From positions 1,488,001-1,552,000 of the forward strand of contig NZ_CP011533.1 of the NCBI RefSeq assembly GCF_001704275.1: a stretch of 64,000 nt of DNA, read 5' to 3'. A program made the position numbers and the translations under genes. Positions 32,094-40,736 of the stretch are shown here, piece after piece (the stretch's first letter is position 1; each line of letters begins with the position of its first letter). The stretch is from Streptomyces noursei ATCC 11455. Lineage in GTDB: Bacteria; Actinomycetota; Actinomycetes; Streptomycetales; Streptomycetaceae. The notes under the pieces were generated by a model. It was not told where the DNA came from and did no database searches. It worked only from the letters and a program-made list of their open reading frames with translations.

Positions 32094-33281
32094 ATGCGCG
32101 TCCTGCTGATCACCAGTCCGTCGGCCACCCACTTCCTGCCGATGGTGCCGCTCGCCTGGGCGCTGCGGGCCGCCGGCCACGACGTACTGGTGGCGGGCCA
32201 GCCCGACGTCCTGGACGCGGTGGCCGGAGCCGGCCTGAACGCCGTGCCGACCGGGCGGCGCGCGGGCATCGACGACGCGATGCGCGAGCTGCTGTTCCGG
32301 CCCGGATTGCGGCCCTTCGAATGCGTCGGCCGCTGGACCCCGGAGATGCTCGCCGCCTTCCCGCCCGTGTGGCAGCGGCACAGCGCGGACGTGCTGCCGC
32401 GCTATCTGGACCTGGCCCGGGCGCACCGCCCCGACCTGATCGTCTGCGACGTGATGGAGTTCAACGCCCCGGTGGTCGGCGCCCAGTTGGGCATCCCGGT
32501 GGTGCGGCACCGGTACGGCGTCGATCCGCTGCTGGGCGGCGTCGGCCCGGCCGCGCGGGCCGCCCTGCGGTCGCTGCACGAGGAACTGGGACTGGCGGAA
32601 CTGCCGGAACCCACCGCGGTGATCGACCCCTGCCCCGCGGACCTGCAGCTCCCGGGCGTCGCCCCGGGCCTGGCCATGCGGTACGTGCCCTACAACGGCA
32701 ACGGCGTGCTGCCGGACTGGCTGCGGGCCGAGCGGCGGGCCGGGGCGCCACCGCGCCGCGTACTGGTCTCGCTCGGTTCGCACACCCTGGCTCTCAACGG
32801 CGTCCCGCTGCTGCGCGGCATCCTCGCGGCGGCCGGCGACGGGTCGTCGGGCGTCGAGGTCCTGGCGACCGTGCCGGAGGCGTACCGCGCCGAGCTCGGC
32901 CCGGTGCCGGACACGGTGCGGCTGATCGACCCGCTGCCGTTGCACCTGATCGCCGGCGACTGTGCGGCGGTGGTGCACCACGGCGGGGCCGGCACCGGTA
33001 TGACCGTGGCCGGTCTCGGCGTACCGCAGCTGGTGCTCCCGCAGTTCGCCGACACCTTCGCGTTCGCCGAGCGGCTGGCGGCCGTCGGCGCCGGGGTGGC
33101 CGTCGACACCGTCGAGCAGCAGAACGACCCGCGGTTCCTGCGGAAGGCGCTGGGGACGCTGCTCGGGGAGCCGTCATACGGGCACGCGGCCGAGCGGCTG
33201 CGGCACACCATGGAGGCCATGCCGCCACCGGCCGCCCTGGTCCCGGAGTTGGCGCGGATCGCGGCGGGAGCAGGCGCATGA
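32094..33281 (+). CDS. GT1-family macrolide-type glycosyltransferase
   Basis: A 395-residue GT-B glycosyltransferase related to those of antibiotic pathways (EryCIII/DesVII-like). The N-terminus is MRVLLITSPSATHFLPMVPLAWALRAAGHDVLVAG (acceptor-side Rossmann fold, conserved TH.....P). The C-terminal donor site is RLIDPLPLHLIAGDCAAVVHHGGAGTGMTVAGLGVPQLVLPQFADTF, with the HGGAGT nucleotide-sugar motif. ATG 32094 is chosen because GGAGG lies 6 bases upstream; ATG 32049 would add a 15-residue Pro/Ala-rich leader. It overlaps the next gene by ATGA. Members of this group can need an auxiliary P450-like activator protein; none is present here. The acceptor is unknown because no aglycone genes are in view. 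Confidence 0.9.
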   Translation: MRVLLITSPSATHFLPMVPLAWALRAAGHDVLVAGQPDVLDAVAGAGLNAVPTGRRAGIDDAMRELLFRPGLRPFECVGRWTPEMLAAFPPVWQRHSADVLPRYLDLARAHRPDLIVCDVMEFNAPVVGAQLGIPVVRHRYGVDPLLGGVGPAARAALRSLHEELGLAELPEPTAVIDPCPADLQLPGVAPGLAMRYVPYNGNGVLPDWLRAERRAGAPPRRVLVSLGSHTLALNGVPLLRGILAAAGDGSSGVEVLATVPEAYRAELGPVPDTVRLIDPLPLHLIAGDCAAVVHHGGAGTGMTVAGLGVPQLVLPQFADTFAFAERLAAVGAGVAVDTVEQQNDPRFLRKALGTLLGEPSYGHAAERLRHTMEAMPPPAALVPELARIAAGAGA

Positions 33282-34642
33282 GCCTCACCCGGCGCGCGGA
33301 CGCCGATGCCGCACGGCGCCTGGCCCGGTCCGCCGAGGACCTCGCCGGCGCCCGGACCCCGACCGGCGAGGTCGCGGAGTGGATCGCACAGCGGCGGGCC
33401 ACCGAGCGCCACCACGTCGCACCGATCCCGTTCGCCGCCCTGGACGGCTGGTCCTTCGACCCCGACAGCGGTGATCTCGGCCACCGCACCGGGCGGTTCT
33501 TCACCGTGCAGGGCGTGCGGGTCAGCGGCGGTCCGGAGCCGTTCCCGGCGTGGGACCAGCCGGTCATCCGACAGCCGGAGGTCGGCATCCTCGGTCTCCT
33601 GGTGAAGGAGTTCGGCGGGGTGCCGCACGTGCTCATGCAGGCCAAGATGGAGCCCGGCAACCCCGGCCTGGTCCAGCTCTCCCCCACCGTGCAGGCGACC
33701 CGCAGCAACTTCACCGGCGCACACCGGGGCGCGCCGGTCCGGTACGTGGAGTACTTCGCGCGGCCCGCGCCCGGCTCGGTCCTCGTCGACGTGCTGCAGT
33801 CCGAGCACGGCGCGTGGTTCCTCCACAAGGCCAACCGCAACATGATCGTGGAGACCCGCGACGACGTCCCCGAGCACGAGGACTTCCGCTGGCTCACCCT
33901 CGGCCAGATCGGCGAGTTGCTGGGGCACGACAACCTCGTCAACATGGACGCGCGCTCGGTGCTGTCCTGCGTGCCCCCCACCGACGACGGCGCGGAAGCG
34001 CTGCACTCGGATACCGCGGTGCGTTCGTGGCTGACCGCACAGCGCGCCGCCCACCTGCTGCGGGTCGATCGGATCCCGCTCGCCGAGGTCCGCGGCTGGA
34101 CCCGCACCGACACCGCGGTCAGCCATGACGAGGGGCGGTTCTTCCGGGTGGTGGCGGTGGCCGTGCGGGCCGGGAACCGCGAGGTGGGCAGCTGGACCCA
34201 GCCGCTGTTCGCGCCGGTGGGCGAGGGCGTGACGGCCTTCGTGACCCGGCGGATCGGCGGGGTGCGACACCTGCTGGCGCGGGCCAAGGTCGAGGGCGGT
34301 CTGCTCCAGTCGGTCGAGATCGGCCCCACGGTGCAGTGCACGCCCGGCAACTACGCCGGACTGGCGGACGGGCGGCCGCCGTTCCTGGATCTCGTGCGCG
34401 GCGCCCCACCGGCGCGGATCCGCTACGCGGCGGTGCACTCCGAGGAGGGCGGCCGGTTCCTGCGGGCCGAGAGCCGCTACCTGCTCGTCGAGGCGACCGC
34501 CGAGGAGGCCCCCGACGAGGCCCCGCCGGGCTTCCTGTGGACCACGCCGGGCCAGCTGGCCGACCTGACCCGGCACGGCAACCACGTCAACGTCCAGGCC
34601 CGCACCCTGCTCGCCTGTATGCGCTACGCACCATGGAAGTGA
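33278..34642 (+). CDS. NDP-hexose 2,3-dehydratase
   Basis: A 454-residue enzyme of the TylX3/EryBVI/UrdS type that removes the C-2 hydroxyl of NDP-4-keto-6-deoxyglucose. Two homologous halves are visible. The first has FFTVQGVRVSGG, PEVGILGLLVKEFGGVPHVLMQAKMEPGN and VQLSPTVQATRSNFTG. The second has FFRVVAVAVRAGNREVGSWTQPL, VTRRIGGVRHLLARAKVEGG and EIGPTVQCTPGNYAG. This duplicated NUDIX-derived pattern is diagnostic. Its presence means the cassette makes a 2-deoxysugar. The ATG overlaps the glycosyltransferase stop (ATGA). Confidence 0.93.
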   Translation: MSLTRRADADAARRLARSAEDLAGARTPTGEVAEWIAQRRATERHHVAPIPFAALDGWSFDPDSGDLGHRTGRFFTVQGVRVSGGPEPFPAWDQPVIRQPEVGILGLLVKEFGGVPHVLMQAKMEPGNPGLVQLSPTVQATRSNFTGAHRGAPVRYVEYFARPAPGSVLVDVLQSEHGAWFLHKANRNMIVETRDDVPEHEDFRWLTLGQIGELLGHDNLVNMDARSVLSCVPPTDDGAEALHSDTAVRSWLTAQRAAHLLRVDRIPLAEVRGWTRTDTAVSHDEGRFFRVVAVAVRAGNREVGSWTQPLFAPVGEGVTAFVTRRIGGVRHLLARAKVEGGLLQSVEIGPTVQCTPGNYAGLADGRPPFLDLVRGAPPARIRYAAVHSEEGGRFLRAESRYLLVEATAEEAPDEAPPGFLWTTPGQLADLTRHGNHVNVQARTLLACMRYAPWK

Positions 34643-34649
34643 ACTCACC

Positions 34650-35717
34650 GTGAAGGCACTCGTCCTGGCCGGCGGCACCGGCAGCCGGCTACGGCCGCTG
34701 ACCCACACCTCCGCCAAGCAACTCGTCCCCATCGCCAACAAGCCCGTGCTCTTCTACGGCATCGAGTCGCTGGTCGCCGCGGGCATCACCGAGATCGGCA
34801 TCGTCACCGGCGGTACCGCGGCCGAGATCGAGGCGGCCGTCGGCGACGGCTCCCGCTTCGGTGCCCGGGTGACCTACCTCCCGCAGGGGGAACCGCTCGG
34901 GCTGGCGCACGCGGTGCTGATCGCCCGCGACTGGCTGGGCGAGGACGACTTCGTGATGTACCTCGGGGACAACATCATCGTCGACGGCATCGACGAACTC
35001 GTCGCGGACTTCCACGCGCCCCGCCCGGACGCCCGCGTGCTGCTCGCCAAGGTCGCCGATCCGTGCGCGTTCGGTGTCGCCGAACTGGACCCGGAGGGCC
35101 GTGTGGTGCGGCTGGAGGAGAAGCCGCACGCGCCGCGCAGCGATCTGGCGCTGGTCGGCGTGTACCTCTTCACCCCGGTCGTGCACCGGGCGATCCGGGC
35201 CATCAGCCCGTCGGCCCGCGGCGAGTTGGAGATCACCGACGCCCTCCAGTGGCTGGTCGCCCACGACTACACCGTGCGCCCCACCGTGATCACGGGATAC
35301 TGGAAGGACACCGGGAACGCCGCCGACATGCTGGAGGCCAACCGCTGTGTGCTGGAGAACGTCGCGCCCGCCCGACTCGGCAGCGTCGACGCCGCGAGCG
35401 AACTGGTCGGCCGGGTCCGGGTGGAACCCGGCGCCAGGATCATCCGGTCGCGGATCGTCGGACCGGCGGTGATCGGCGGGGACAGCGTCATCACCGACTC
35501 CCACATAGGCGCGTCCACGGCCGTCGGCCGGGACTGCGTGATCACCGGCAGCGAGGTGGAGTTCTCCATCGTCCTCGACGGCTCGCGCATCGACCACGCC
35601 GGCCGCCTCGAAGGCTCGCTGATCGGACGGGGCGTGGAGGTCAGCGGCGCGCGCCGGGCACCCCGCGCACACCGCCTGGTGCTCGCCGACCACAGCAAGG
35701 TGCAGCTCACCTCCTGA
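34650..35717 (+). CDS. Glucose-1-phosphate thymidylyltransferase (long RmlA type)
   Basis: A 355-residue nucleotidylyltransferase that makes dTDP-glucose. Key motifs are LVLAGGTGSRLRPLTHTSAKQLVPIANKPVLFY (signature GGxGxRLxPLT and catalytic Lys), VMYLGDNIIVDG (metal Asp), FGVAELDPEGRVVRLEEKPHAP and ITGYWKDTGNAADMLEANR. After residue 240 a left-handed beta-helix of hexapeptide repeats follows (ARIIRSRIVGPAVIGGDSVITDSHIGASTAVG). This marks the long RmlA subclass found in antibiotic clusters such as StrD. GTG 34650 lies 7 bp after the 2,3-dehydratase stop. It is the first committed enzyme for the cassette's sugar. Confidence 0.93.
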   Translation: MKALVLAGGTGSRLRPLTHTSAKQLVPIANKPVLFYGIESLVAAGITEIGIVTGGTAAEIEAAVGDGSRFGARVTYLPQGEPLGLAHAVLIARDWLGEDDFVMYLGDNIIVDGIDELVADFHAPRPDARVLLAKVADPCAFGVAELDPEGRVVRLEEKPHAPRSDLALVGVYLFTPVVHRAIRAISPSARGELEITDALQWLVAHDYTVRPTVITGYWKDTGNAADMLEANRCVLENVAPARLGSVDAASELVGRVRVEPGARIIRSRIVGPAVIGGDSVITDSHIGASTAVGRDCVITGSEVEFSIVLDGSRIDHAGRLEGSLIGRGVEVSGARRAPRAHRLVLADHSKVQLTS

Positions 35718-35745
35718 CCACCCGACCCCGGGGAGAACCCGCCTC

Positions 35746-36741
35746 ATGCACATCCTCGTCACCGGTGGCGCCGGCTTCATCGGCTCCCACCTCGTCCGCA
35801 CGTTGCTGGGTCCCACGGGGCTCCGGGAGACCGACCGCGTCACCGTGCTGGACGCCCTCACCTACGCCGGCAACCGCGCCAACCTCGCCCCTGTGAGCGA
35901 CGACCCGCGGCTGCACTTCGTCCACGGCGACATCCGCGACCACGACCTCGTCGACCGGCTGCTGCCCGGCCACGACGCGGTGGTGCACTGCGCCGCGGAG
36001 TCGCACGTCGACCGCTCGATAGCCTCCGGCGCCGCGTTCACCTCGACGAACGTGGTGGGTACCCAGGTGCTGCTGGAGGCGGCTGTCCGCCACGGCACAG
36101 GAACGTTCCTTCATGTCTCCACGGACGAGGTCTACGGCTCGATCGCCGAGGGCTCGTGGACCGAGGACTCCCCGCTGGCCCCCACCTCCCCCTACAGCGC
36201 CTCCAAGGCCGCGTCCGACCTGCTCGCCCTCGCCTACCACCGCACCCACGGCCTGGACGTCCGGATCACCCGCTGCACCAACAACTACGGCCCGTACCAG
36301 CACCCCGAGAAGGTGATCCCGCTCTTCACCACCCGACTCCTCCGGGGCGGCCGGGTGCCGCTCTACGGCGACGGCCGGAACTCCCGGGACTGGCTGCACG
36401 TCGACGACCACTGCCACGCCCTCCGCCTCGCGCTGCGCCACGGTCGGCCGGGCGAGGTCTACAACATCGGCGGCGGCACCGAGCTGACCAACCGGGAACT
36501 GACCGACCGGCTCCTCAAGGAGTGCGACGCCACCTGGGACAGCGTCGACCAGGTCGCCGACCGCAAGGGCCATGACCTGCGCTACTCCCTCGACCACGGC
36601 AAGGCGGCCGCCGAGCTCGGCTACCGCCCCCGCCGCACCTTCGACGAGGGCCTCGCGGAAACCGTGGAGTGGTACCGCACGCACCGGGAGTGGTGGGACA
36701 CCCAGGGCCCGTCCGATGAGTCGCGACCGGGTCGACCCTGA
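35746..36741 (+). CDS. rmlB: dTDP-glucose 4,6-dehydratase
   Basis: A 331-residue extended SDR enzyme making dTDP-4-keto-6-deoxyglucose. The NAD-binding ILVTGGAGFIGSHLVR starts at residue 3. HFVHGDIRDHDLVDRLL, HCAAESHVDRSI and the catalytic FLHVSTDEVYGSIAEG (Thr-Asp-Glu) plus SPYSASKAASDLLALAYHRTHG (Tyr-x-x-x-Lys) follow. RCTNNYGPYQHPEKVIPLF and GDGRNSRDWLHVDDHCHAL complete the family pattern. GGGAG precedes the ATG. It closes the visible sugar cassette. No 4-ketoreductase, aminotransferase or methyltransferase follows before the next transcription unit. Confidence 0.95.
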   Translation: MHILVTGGAGFIGSHLVRTLLGPTGLRETDRVTVLDALTYAGNRANLAPVSDDPRLHFVHGDIRDHDLVDRLLPGHDAVVHCAAESHVDRSIASGAAFTSTNVVGTQVLLEAAVRHGTGTFLHVSTDEVYGSIAEGSWTEDSPLAPTSPYSASKAASDLLALAYHRTHGLDVRITRCTNNYGPYQHPEKVIPLFTTRLLRGGRVPLYGDGRNSRDWLHVDDHCHALRLALRHGRPGEVYNIGGGTELTNRELTDRLLKECDATWDSVDQVADRKGHDLRYSLDHGKAAAELGYRPRRTFDEGLAETVEWYRTHREWWDTQGPSDESRPGRP

Positions 36742-37007
36742 CCCATCGGACGGCTCCTCGCCCGCGGGGCACCGGGCACCACACCGCCGCAGGAGAATCT
36801 CGGAATCCGGCGATACTCGGCCAACAAAACCGAACAATCGTTTCCTCGACGGCCGTCCGGTCAATTGATCAATGCGAAATGCGGCCGTCATTCCGCCGCA
36901 ACACAATGATCATTCGGCCGGCGCGTTCCGGGTTCCTGACAATACGTCAATCGGCGCCGCCCGCGAGGGCCCCCGCACCACCTCGGCGCCCCCGCGCCGC
37001 CCCAGAA

Positions 37008-37057
37008 CGCGATCTGCCCCCTGACCTGCGTTCCGTCAGGTCAGGGGGCAGATCGCG
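37008..37057. terminator. 21-bp perfect stem hairpin
   Basis: The left arm runs from 37008 to 37028 (core CTGCCCCCTGACC) and is exactly complementary to 37037-37057, with an 8-nt loop CGTTCCGT. The stem is much longer than ordinary terminators here and lacks a T tract. A transcription terminator for the sugar cassette is the simplest reading. A small mobile-element end or recombination remnant is possible. Confidence 0.7.
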
Positions 37058-37160
37058 AACGTGTCTCCACCTGATTCGGGCGATCCCCCGCGTCGCCCGA
37101 ATCAAGCAGCCTGGCCGGATTTACCGCCACCACGGACGGACTTCCGGAACCTGCGCTGAG

Positions 37161-37178
37161 TATATTGGCTCCGAGCCA
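37161..37178 (+). promoter_or_regulatory. -10 box with overlapping TetR operator
   Basis: TATATT (37161-37166) is a good -10 hexamer. TGGCTCCGAGCCA (37166-37178) is a perfect 6+1+6 palindrome abutting it, 21 bp before the TetR start codon. This layout is typical of an autorepressing TetR gene. Confidence 0.65.
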
Positions 37179-37198
37179 GTCAACGCAGGAGTTACAGC

Positions 37199-37861
37199 AT
37201 GTCCCCCCGCAGCGCATCGGTCAACGAAGAATTGCGGCGGCGCTCCCGCGAGCGACTGCTGCAGGCGACGATCGAACTGGTGGGCGAGCGCGGTTACGAG
37301 GCGACGACGCTCGGCGACATCGCCCAGCGGGCGGGCGCGGCCCGCGGACTGATCTCCTACTACTTCCCCGGCAAGCACCAGCTGCTCCAGTCGGCCGTGC
37401 ACCGGCTGATGCACCGCACGCTCCAGGCCGCGCTGGAGCGCGAACCGCGGCCGACCGGACCGGACGCCGGGCGGGAGCTGCTGGCCCGGGCCGTCGACGC
37501 GATCCTGGGGCTGGCGCACGACGAGCCGCTCCTGATGCGCACGCACATGGCCGGCATCCTGACGGCCCCTGGTTTCATCCAGTGCCCGGAGCAACAGCGG
37601 CTGGCCCAGTTGCTGCGCGAGACGGTGGTGGCATACGGGTCGGCCGATCCCGATACCGACTATCCGATGCTGCGGGCGTTGCTGATGGGATCCGTGGTGC
37701 CGATGCTGCTGCCGGGGGCACAGATGCCCCGGGTCCGACTGCGCGCCGAACTGTTCCAACGGTACGGACTGGACTGGGAGTTGGGTGTTCCGCCGGGCGA
37801 ACGCCCACCCGAGGGGACGACGACACGCGGCCGCCCCGGCGGGGGGCGCGGCACGGCCTAG
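37199..37861 (+). CDS. TetR-family transcriptional regulator
   Basis: A 220-residue TetR regulator. The HTH reads RERLLQATIELVGERGYEATTLGDIAQRAGAARGLISYYFPGKHQLLQSAV, standard for the family. The ligand domain (LLARAVDAILGLAHDEPLLMRTHMAGIL, then TDYPMLRALLMGSVVPMLLPGAQMP) is hydrophobic and gives no clue to the effector. The tail after residue 205 is a disordered Gly/Arg-rich extension. A palindromic operator overlaps its -10 box, implying autorepression. Its 3' end overlaps the end of the convergent DUF6214 gene by 4 bp. No obvious divergent target exists, as the region upstream ends the sugar cassette. Confidence 0.9.
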   Translation: MSPRSASVNEELRRRSRERLLQATIELVGERGYEATTLGDIAQRAGAARGLISYYFPGKHQLLQSAVHRLMHRTLQAALEREPRPTGPDAGRELLARAVDAILGLAHDEPLLMRTHMAGILTAPGFIQCPEQQRLAQLLRETVVAYGSADPDTDYPMLRALLMGSVVPMLLPGAQMPRVRLRAELFQRYGLDWELGVPPGERPPEGTTTRGRPGGGRGTA

Positions 37862-38706
37862 CGCTTGTTGTGGCGTGGCGTCAGCAGGCCGGCGTCGCGG
37901 GCGCCGGCGATCAGCCGTAGGGCCCGTCGGCGGTTGCGGCCGGTGGCGTTCATGACGGCCAGGATCGGGTCCCGGCCTTCCTGTTGGGCGGCGCGGTAGG
38001 CGGCCGCCGCGATCTTGCGACGCTCTCCGGCCCGTGAGCGGACGAGGACCGCGGCGCGGGACTCGACGGGCGGCGGGGCGGCGTCGGCCTCCCCGTCCGG
38101 GTCGGGGCTCGGCGCGGGAGAGGCGGCGGCCGGTTCCGGATCGTCGTCCGCGGCGATCGGCTCCGGACCCGGCGCGCCGTCGGCCGGCGCCGCGCCCGCC
38201 GCGCCGGTGCCGGCCACCGGCCCGGCACCCACCCCGCGAAGCGCTCCCTCGCCGTGGACGACGTCGTCCGCCGGCGCGGCGACCTCCGCGCGGGCCGATC
38301 GGGGCCGGGCCAGGCCCTCACCCTCGTCCGGTGCGGCGGCTGCCGGTCCGGGCTCCGGGTCCCGGGGCGCGCCGGGGCCGGGCGCCGTCTTCGGGGGGCG
38401 TCCGGTGGCCGCCCGGCAGGCGTCGTCGAGGGGGCCCTCGATCCAGCGGGCGAGCATGGCGAGATCGTCCAGTGTCAGCGGCGGATCGGCGCGGACGTCC
38501 TCGACGGTGAGGCGGTCACCGGTGGCCGTCACCAGGACGTCGATCCGGGCGCCGTGGGGGAAGGTCAGCCGGGCACTGAACCAAGGGCCCAGTTCGGACG
38601 CGGCCGAGCCATGCGCCTGAAGCTCCCAGTCCGGCCACTCCAATGCCCCGCCTTGCGCTTTATATCGGGGGTTATCGGTATAAAACTCACTTTCCGACAC
38701 AAACAA
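37858..38706 (-). CDS. DUF6214-family protein
   Basis: A protein of up to 282 residues, best matched to the Streptomyces DUF6214 family. The N-terminal domain (WPDWELQAHGSAASELGPWFSARLTFPHGARIDVLV, ADPPLTLDDLAMLARWIEGPLDDACRAATG) and C-terminal domain (KIAAAAYRAAQQEGRDPILAVMNATGRNRRRALRLIAGARDAGLLTPRHNKR) are conserved. The C-terminal part resembles a small helical DNA-binding or replication-associated segment. About 110 residues of Ala/Pro/Asp-rich linker separate them. The true start may be downstream of 38706, since the first 20 residues (MFVSESEFYTDNPRYKAQGG) are AT-rich and atypical. Function unknown. Confidence 0.78.
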   Translation of the reverse strand: MFVSESEFYTDNPRYKAQGGALEWPDWELQAHGSAASELGPWFSARLTFPHGARIDVLVTATGDRLTVEDVRADPPLTLDDLAMLARWIEGPLDDACRAATGRPPKTAPGPGAPRDPEPGPAAAAPDEGEGLARPRSARAEVAAPADDVVHGEGALRGVGAGPVAGTGAAGAAPADGAPGPEPIAADDDPEPAAASPAPSPDPDGEADAAPPPVESRAAVLVRSRAGERRKIAAAAYRAAQQEGRDPILAVMNATGRNRRRALRLIAGARDAGLLTPRHNKR

Positions 38707-38838
38707 AACCTAGCCTCCAGCTCACCCGGCCAACGGGCGCGGCACGCTCATCGGACCGGGAGCAACCCCGATAGCGCAGCTCTCCCGCCGCGGGCCGGCC
38801 GGTGCGATCCTGGGGGTACTCCGCGGAAGGGGCCACCC

Positions 38839-40212
38839 GTGCTTCGTGTCGCAGTGATCGGTTCCGGACCGAGCGGTGTCTACACCGCTCAGACGCTCGT
38901 CGAGCAGGAGGACGTCCCGGACGTCGAGGTCCACGTCCTGGACCGACTCCCCTGCCCGTACGGCCTGGTGCGCTACGGCGTGGCACCCGACCACGAGAAG
39001 ATCAAGTCGCTGCAGAACAACCTGCGGGCGGTGCTGGAGCACCCCCGGGTGCACTTCCTGGGGAACGTGGAGGTGGGGGAAGCCGGCGTGAGCCTCGCGC
39101 AGCTCAGGGAGATCTTCCACGCGGTGGTGTTCTGCGTGGGCGCCGCCACCGACCGGCATCTGAACATCCCCGGGGAGGACCTGCCCGGCAGCCATCCGGC
39201 CACCGACTTCGTCGCCTGGTACAGCGCGCATCCGGACGCGGCGGCCGACGGCTTCACGCTCACGGCCGACTCGGCGGTGGTGATCGGGGTGGGCAACGTC
39301 GCGGTGGACGTGGCCCGGATGCTGTCCCGGGGTGCCGCGGAACTGGCCTCGACCGACATGCCGCAGGGCGCGCTGGGAGCGATGGCCGACAGCCGGGTCG
39401 AGGACGTGTGGATGGTGGGGCGGCGCGGCCCCTCGCAGGCCAAGTTCACCACCAAGGAGCTGCGGGAGTTGGGCGCGCTGCCCGGCACCCGGGTGCTCGT
39501 CCGGCCCGAGGAACTGGCGCTGGACCCGGCGTACCGCGATCCGAGCGCACTGCCGGCCCCGATGCGGCGGAACGTCGAGGTGCTGCGCGACTGGGCCGAG
39601 CGGCCGGTGGCCATGGCGGCGGGAGTGGGGCGCGAGCGCCGGATCCATCTGCGGTTCTTCCTGCGCCCGGTGGAGCTCCTCGGAGACCCGGCCACCGGGG
39701 TGCGGGCGGTGCGGTTCGAGCGGACCGTGCCCGACGGGCGCGGCGGGGTCACGGGGACGGGTGAATACGAGGAGATCGCCGGACAGTTGGTGCTGCGCTC
39801 GGTCGGCTACCGCGGCCTGCCGCAGCCGGGGCTGCCGTTCGACGAGGCGAGCGGGACGGTGCCGCACGCGGACGGGCGGGTCCTGAAGGACGGGGAGCCG
39901 TATCCGGGTGTCTATGTGGCGGGGTGGATCAAGCGCGGCCCCACGGGAGTGATCGGCACCAACCGACCGTGCGCCAAGGAGACCGCGAGGTCCCTGCTGG
40001 CCGACGCGGCCGGGCTGGCCAGGCGGCCGGTGGCGGCGGAACCGGTGGCGGCGCTGGAGCGGATCGGGGCGCGGCCGGTGCCCTGGCACGGCTGGCTGGC
40101 CATCGAGGCGGCGGAGGCCGAACGGGGACGCAGCCTGGGGCGCGGCACGGTCAAGTTGGCCGACTGGGACGGGCTGTTGCGGGCGGCGCGGTCGGTGCTG
40201 GTGGGGCGCTGA
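38839..40212 (+). CDS. FprA-like ferredoxin/adrenodoxin-NADP reductase
   Basis: A 457-residue FAD/NADPH oxidoreductase of the adrenodoxin-reductase/FprA group that passes electrons from NADPH to ferredoxins, often for P450s. The FAD-binding VAVIGSGPSGVYTAQTLVEQ lies at the N-terminus, followed by DRLPCPYGLVRYGVAPDHEKIK, a hallmark of the family. The NADPH site is VVIGVGNVAVDVARML with VGRRGPSQAKFTTKELREL. GVYVAGWIKRGPTGVIGTNRPCAKET closes the fold. GTG 38839 follows GGAAGGGG. It stands alone between a DUF6214 gene and a convergent ArsR gene. The nearby P450 is a pseudogene, so this reductase presumably serves other partners. Confidence 0.93.
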   Translation: MLRVAVIGSGPSGVYTAQTLVEQEDVPDVEVHVLDRLPCPYGLVRYGVAPDHEKIKSLQNNLRAVLEHPRVHFLGNVEVGEAGVSLAQLREIFHAVVFCVGAATDRHLNIPGEDLPGSHPATDFVAWYSAHPDAAADGFTLTADSAVVIGVGNVAVDVARMLSRGAAELASTDMPQGALGAMADSRVEDVWMVGRRGPSQAKFTTKELRELGALPGTRVLVRPEELALDPAYRDPSALPAPMRRNVEVLRDWAERPVAMAAGVGRERRIHLRFFLRPVELLGDPATGVRAVRFERTVPDGRGGVTGTGEYEEIAGQLVLRSVGYRGLPQPGLPFDEASGTVPHADGRVLKDGEPYPGVYVAGWIKRGPTGVIGTNRPCAKETARSLLADAAGLARRPVAAEPVAALERIGARPVPWHGWLAIEAAEAERGRSLGRGTVKLADWDGLLRAARSVLVGR

Positions 40213-40234
40213 GCCGGGGCGGTCGGCGGCCCGT

Positions 40235-40597
40235 TCAGAGGGCGCCCAGGCGGCGTTCCTGGAGGCGGGCCGCCTCCAGGACGTCGTCGATCAGGCCGGG
40301 GAACAGCTCGTCGAGGTCGGTCCGGCGCAGGCCGTTCATCTTGGCGGTGCCGCGGTAGAACTGCTGGATCACGCCGTGCTCGCGCAGCACCCGGAAGTGG
40401 TGCGTACAGGTCGACTTGCTGACCGGCAGTTCGATGTCCGCGCAGTTCAGCTCGCCCTCGGCGGCGGCCAGGGCACAGACGATCCGCAGCCGCATGGGGT
40501 CGGCGAGGGCGTGCAGCACCTGGGCGAGCCGGATGTCCGCACGGTCCGGGTGCGGGAGCGACCGGGCGGCCCCGGCGGCTGGCGATTCGGTCGGCAT
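40235..40597 (-). CDS. ArsR-family winged-helix repressor
   Basis: A 120-residue ArsR regulator: RLAQVLHALADPMRLRIVCALAAAEGELNCADIELPVSKSTCTHHFRVLREHGVIQQFYRGTAKMNGLRR. The recognition helix region SKSTCTHHFRVL is shared with the group that controls oxidoreductase genes and includes Cys residues (LNCADI, STCTHH) that could act as a redox or electrophile sensor. CAGGAG precedes ATG 40597. Two copies of TACGA-N6-TCGTA lie upstream at 40687-40736. The same motif occurs three times before the Old Yellow Enzyme gene at 45172, so that gene is a likely target. Confidence 0.9.
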   Translation of the reverse strand: MPTESPAAGAARSLPHPDRADIRLAQVLHALADPMRLRIVCALAAAEGELNCADIELPVSKSTCTHHFRVLREHGVIQQFYRGTAKMNGLRRTDLDELFPGLIDDVLEAARLQERRLGAL

Positions 40598-40686
40598 GAC
40601 GGCTCCTGACCTGCGGATCTGTTGAGCTGCGACGCGCCCGCACCGGCATTCCCCGGTGGTCGCGGCGGCCCTTGAAGACCCCATTG

Positions 40687-40736
40687 TACGAGACCCATCG
40701 TAGTTTGACACTTGCCATAATACGATGCTCATCGTA
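40687..40736. promoter_or_regulatory. ArsR operators TACGA-N6-TCGTA, two copies
   Basis: TACGAGACCCATCGTA (40687-40702) and TACGATGCTCATCGTA (40721-40736), starting 34 bp apart (twice 17). The second copy has perfect 7-bp arms. They lie 90-139 bp upstream of the ArsR start codon in AT-richer promoter DNA. Confidence 0.75.

Larger units (their letters stand above)
36742..37198. other. intergenic region with long hairpin and TetR promoter
   Basis: No gene. From left to right: AT-rich stretch at 36820-36950; perfect 21-bp stem hairpin at 37008-37057; and the promoter/operator of the TetR gene at 37161-37178. Confidence 0.7.
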
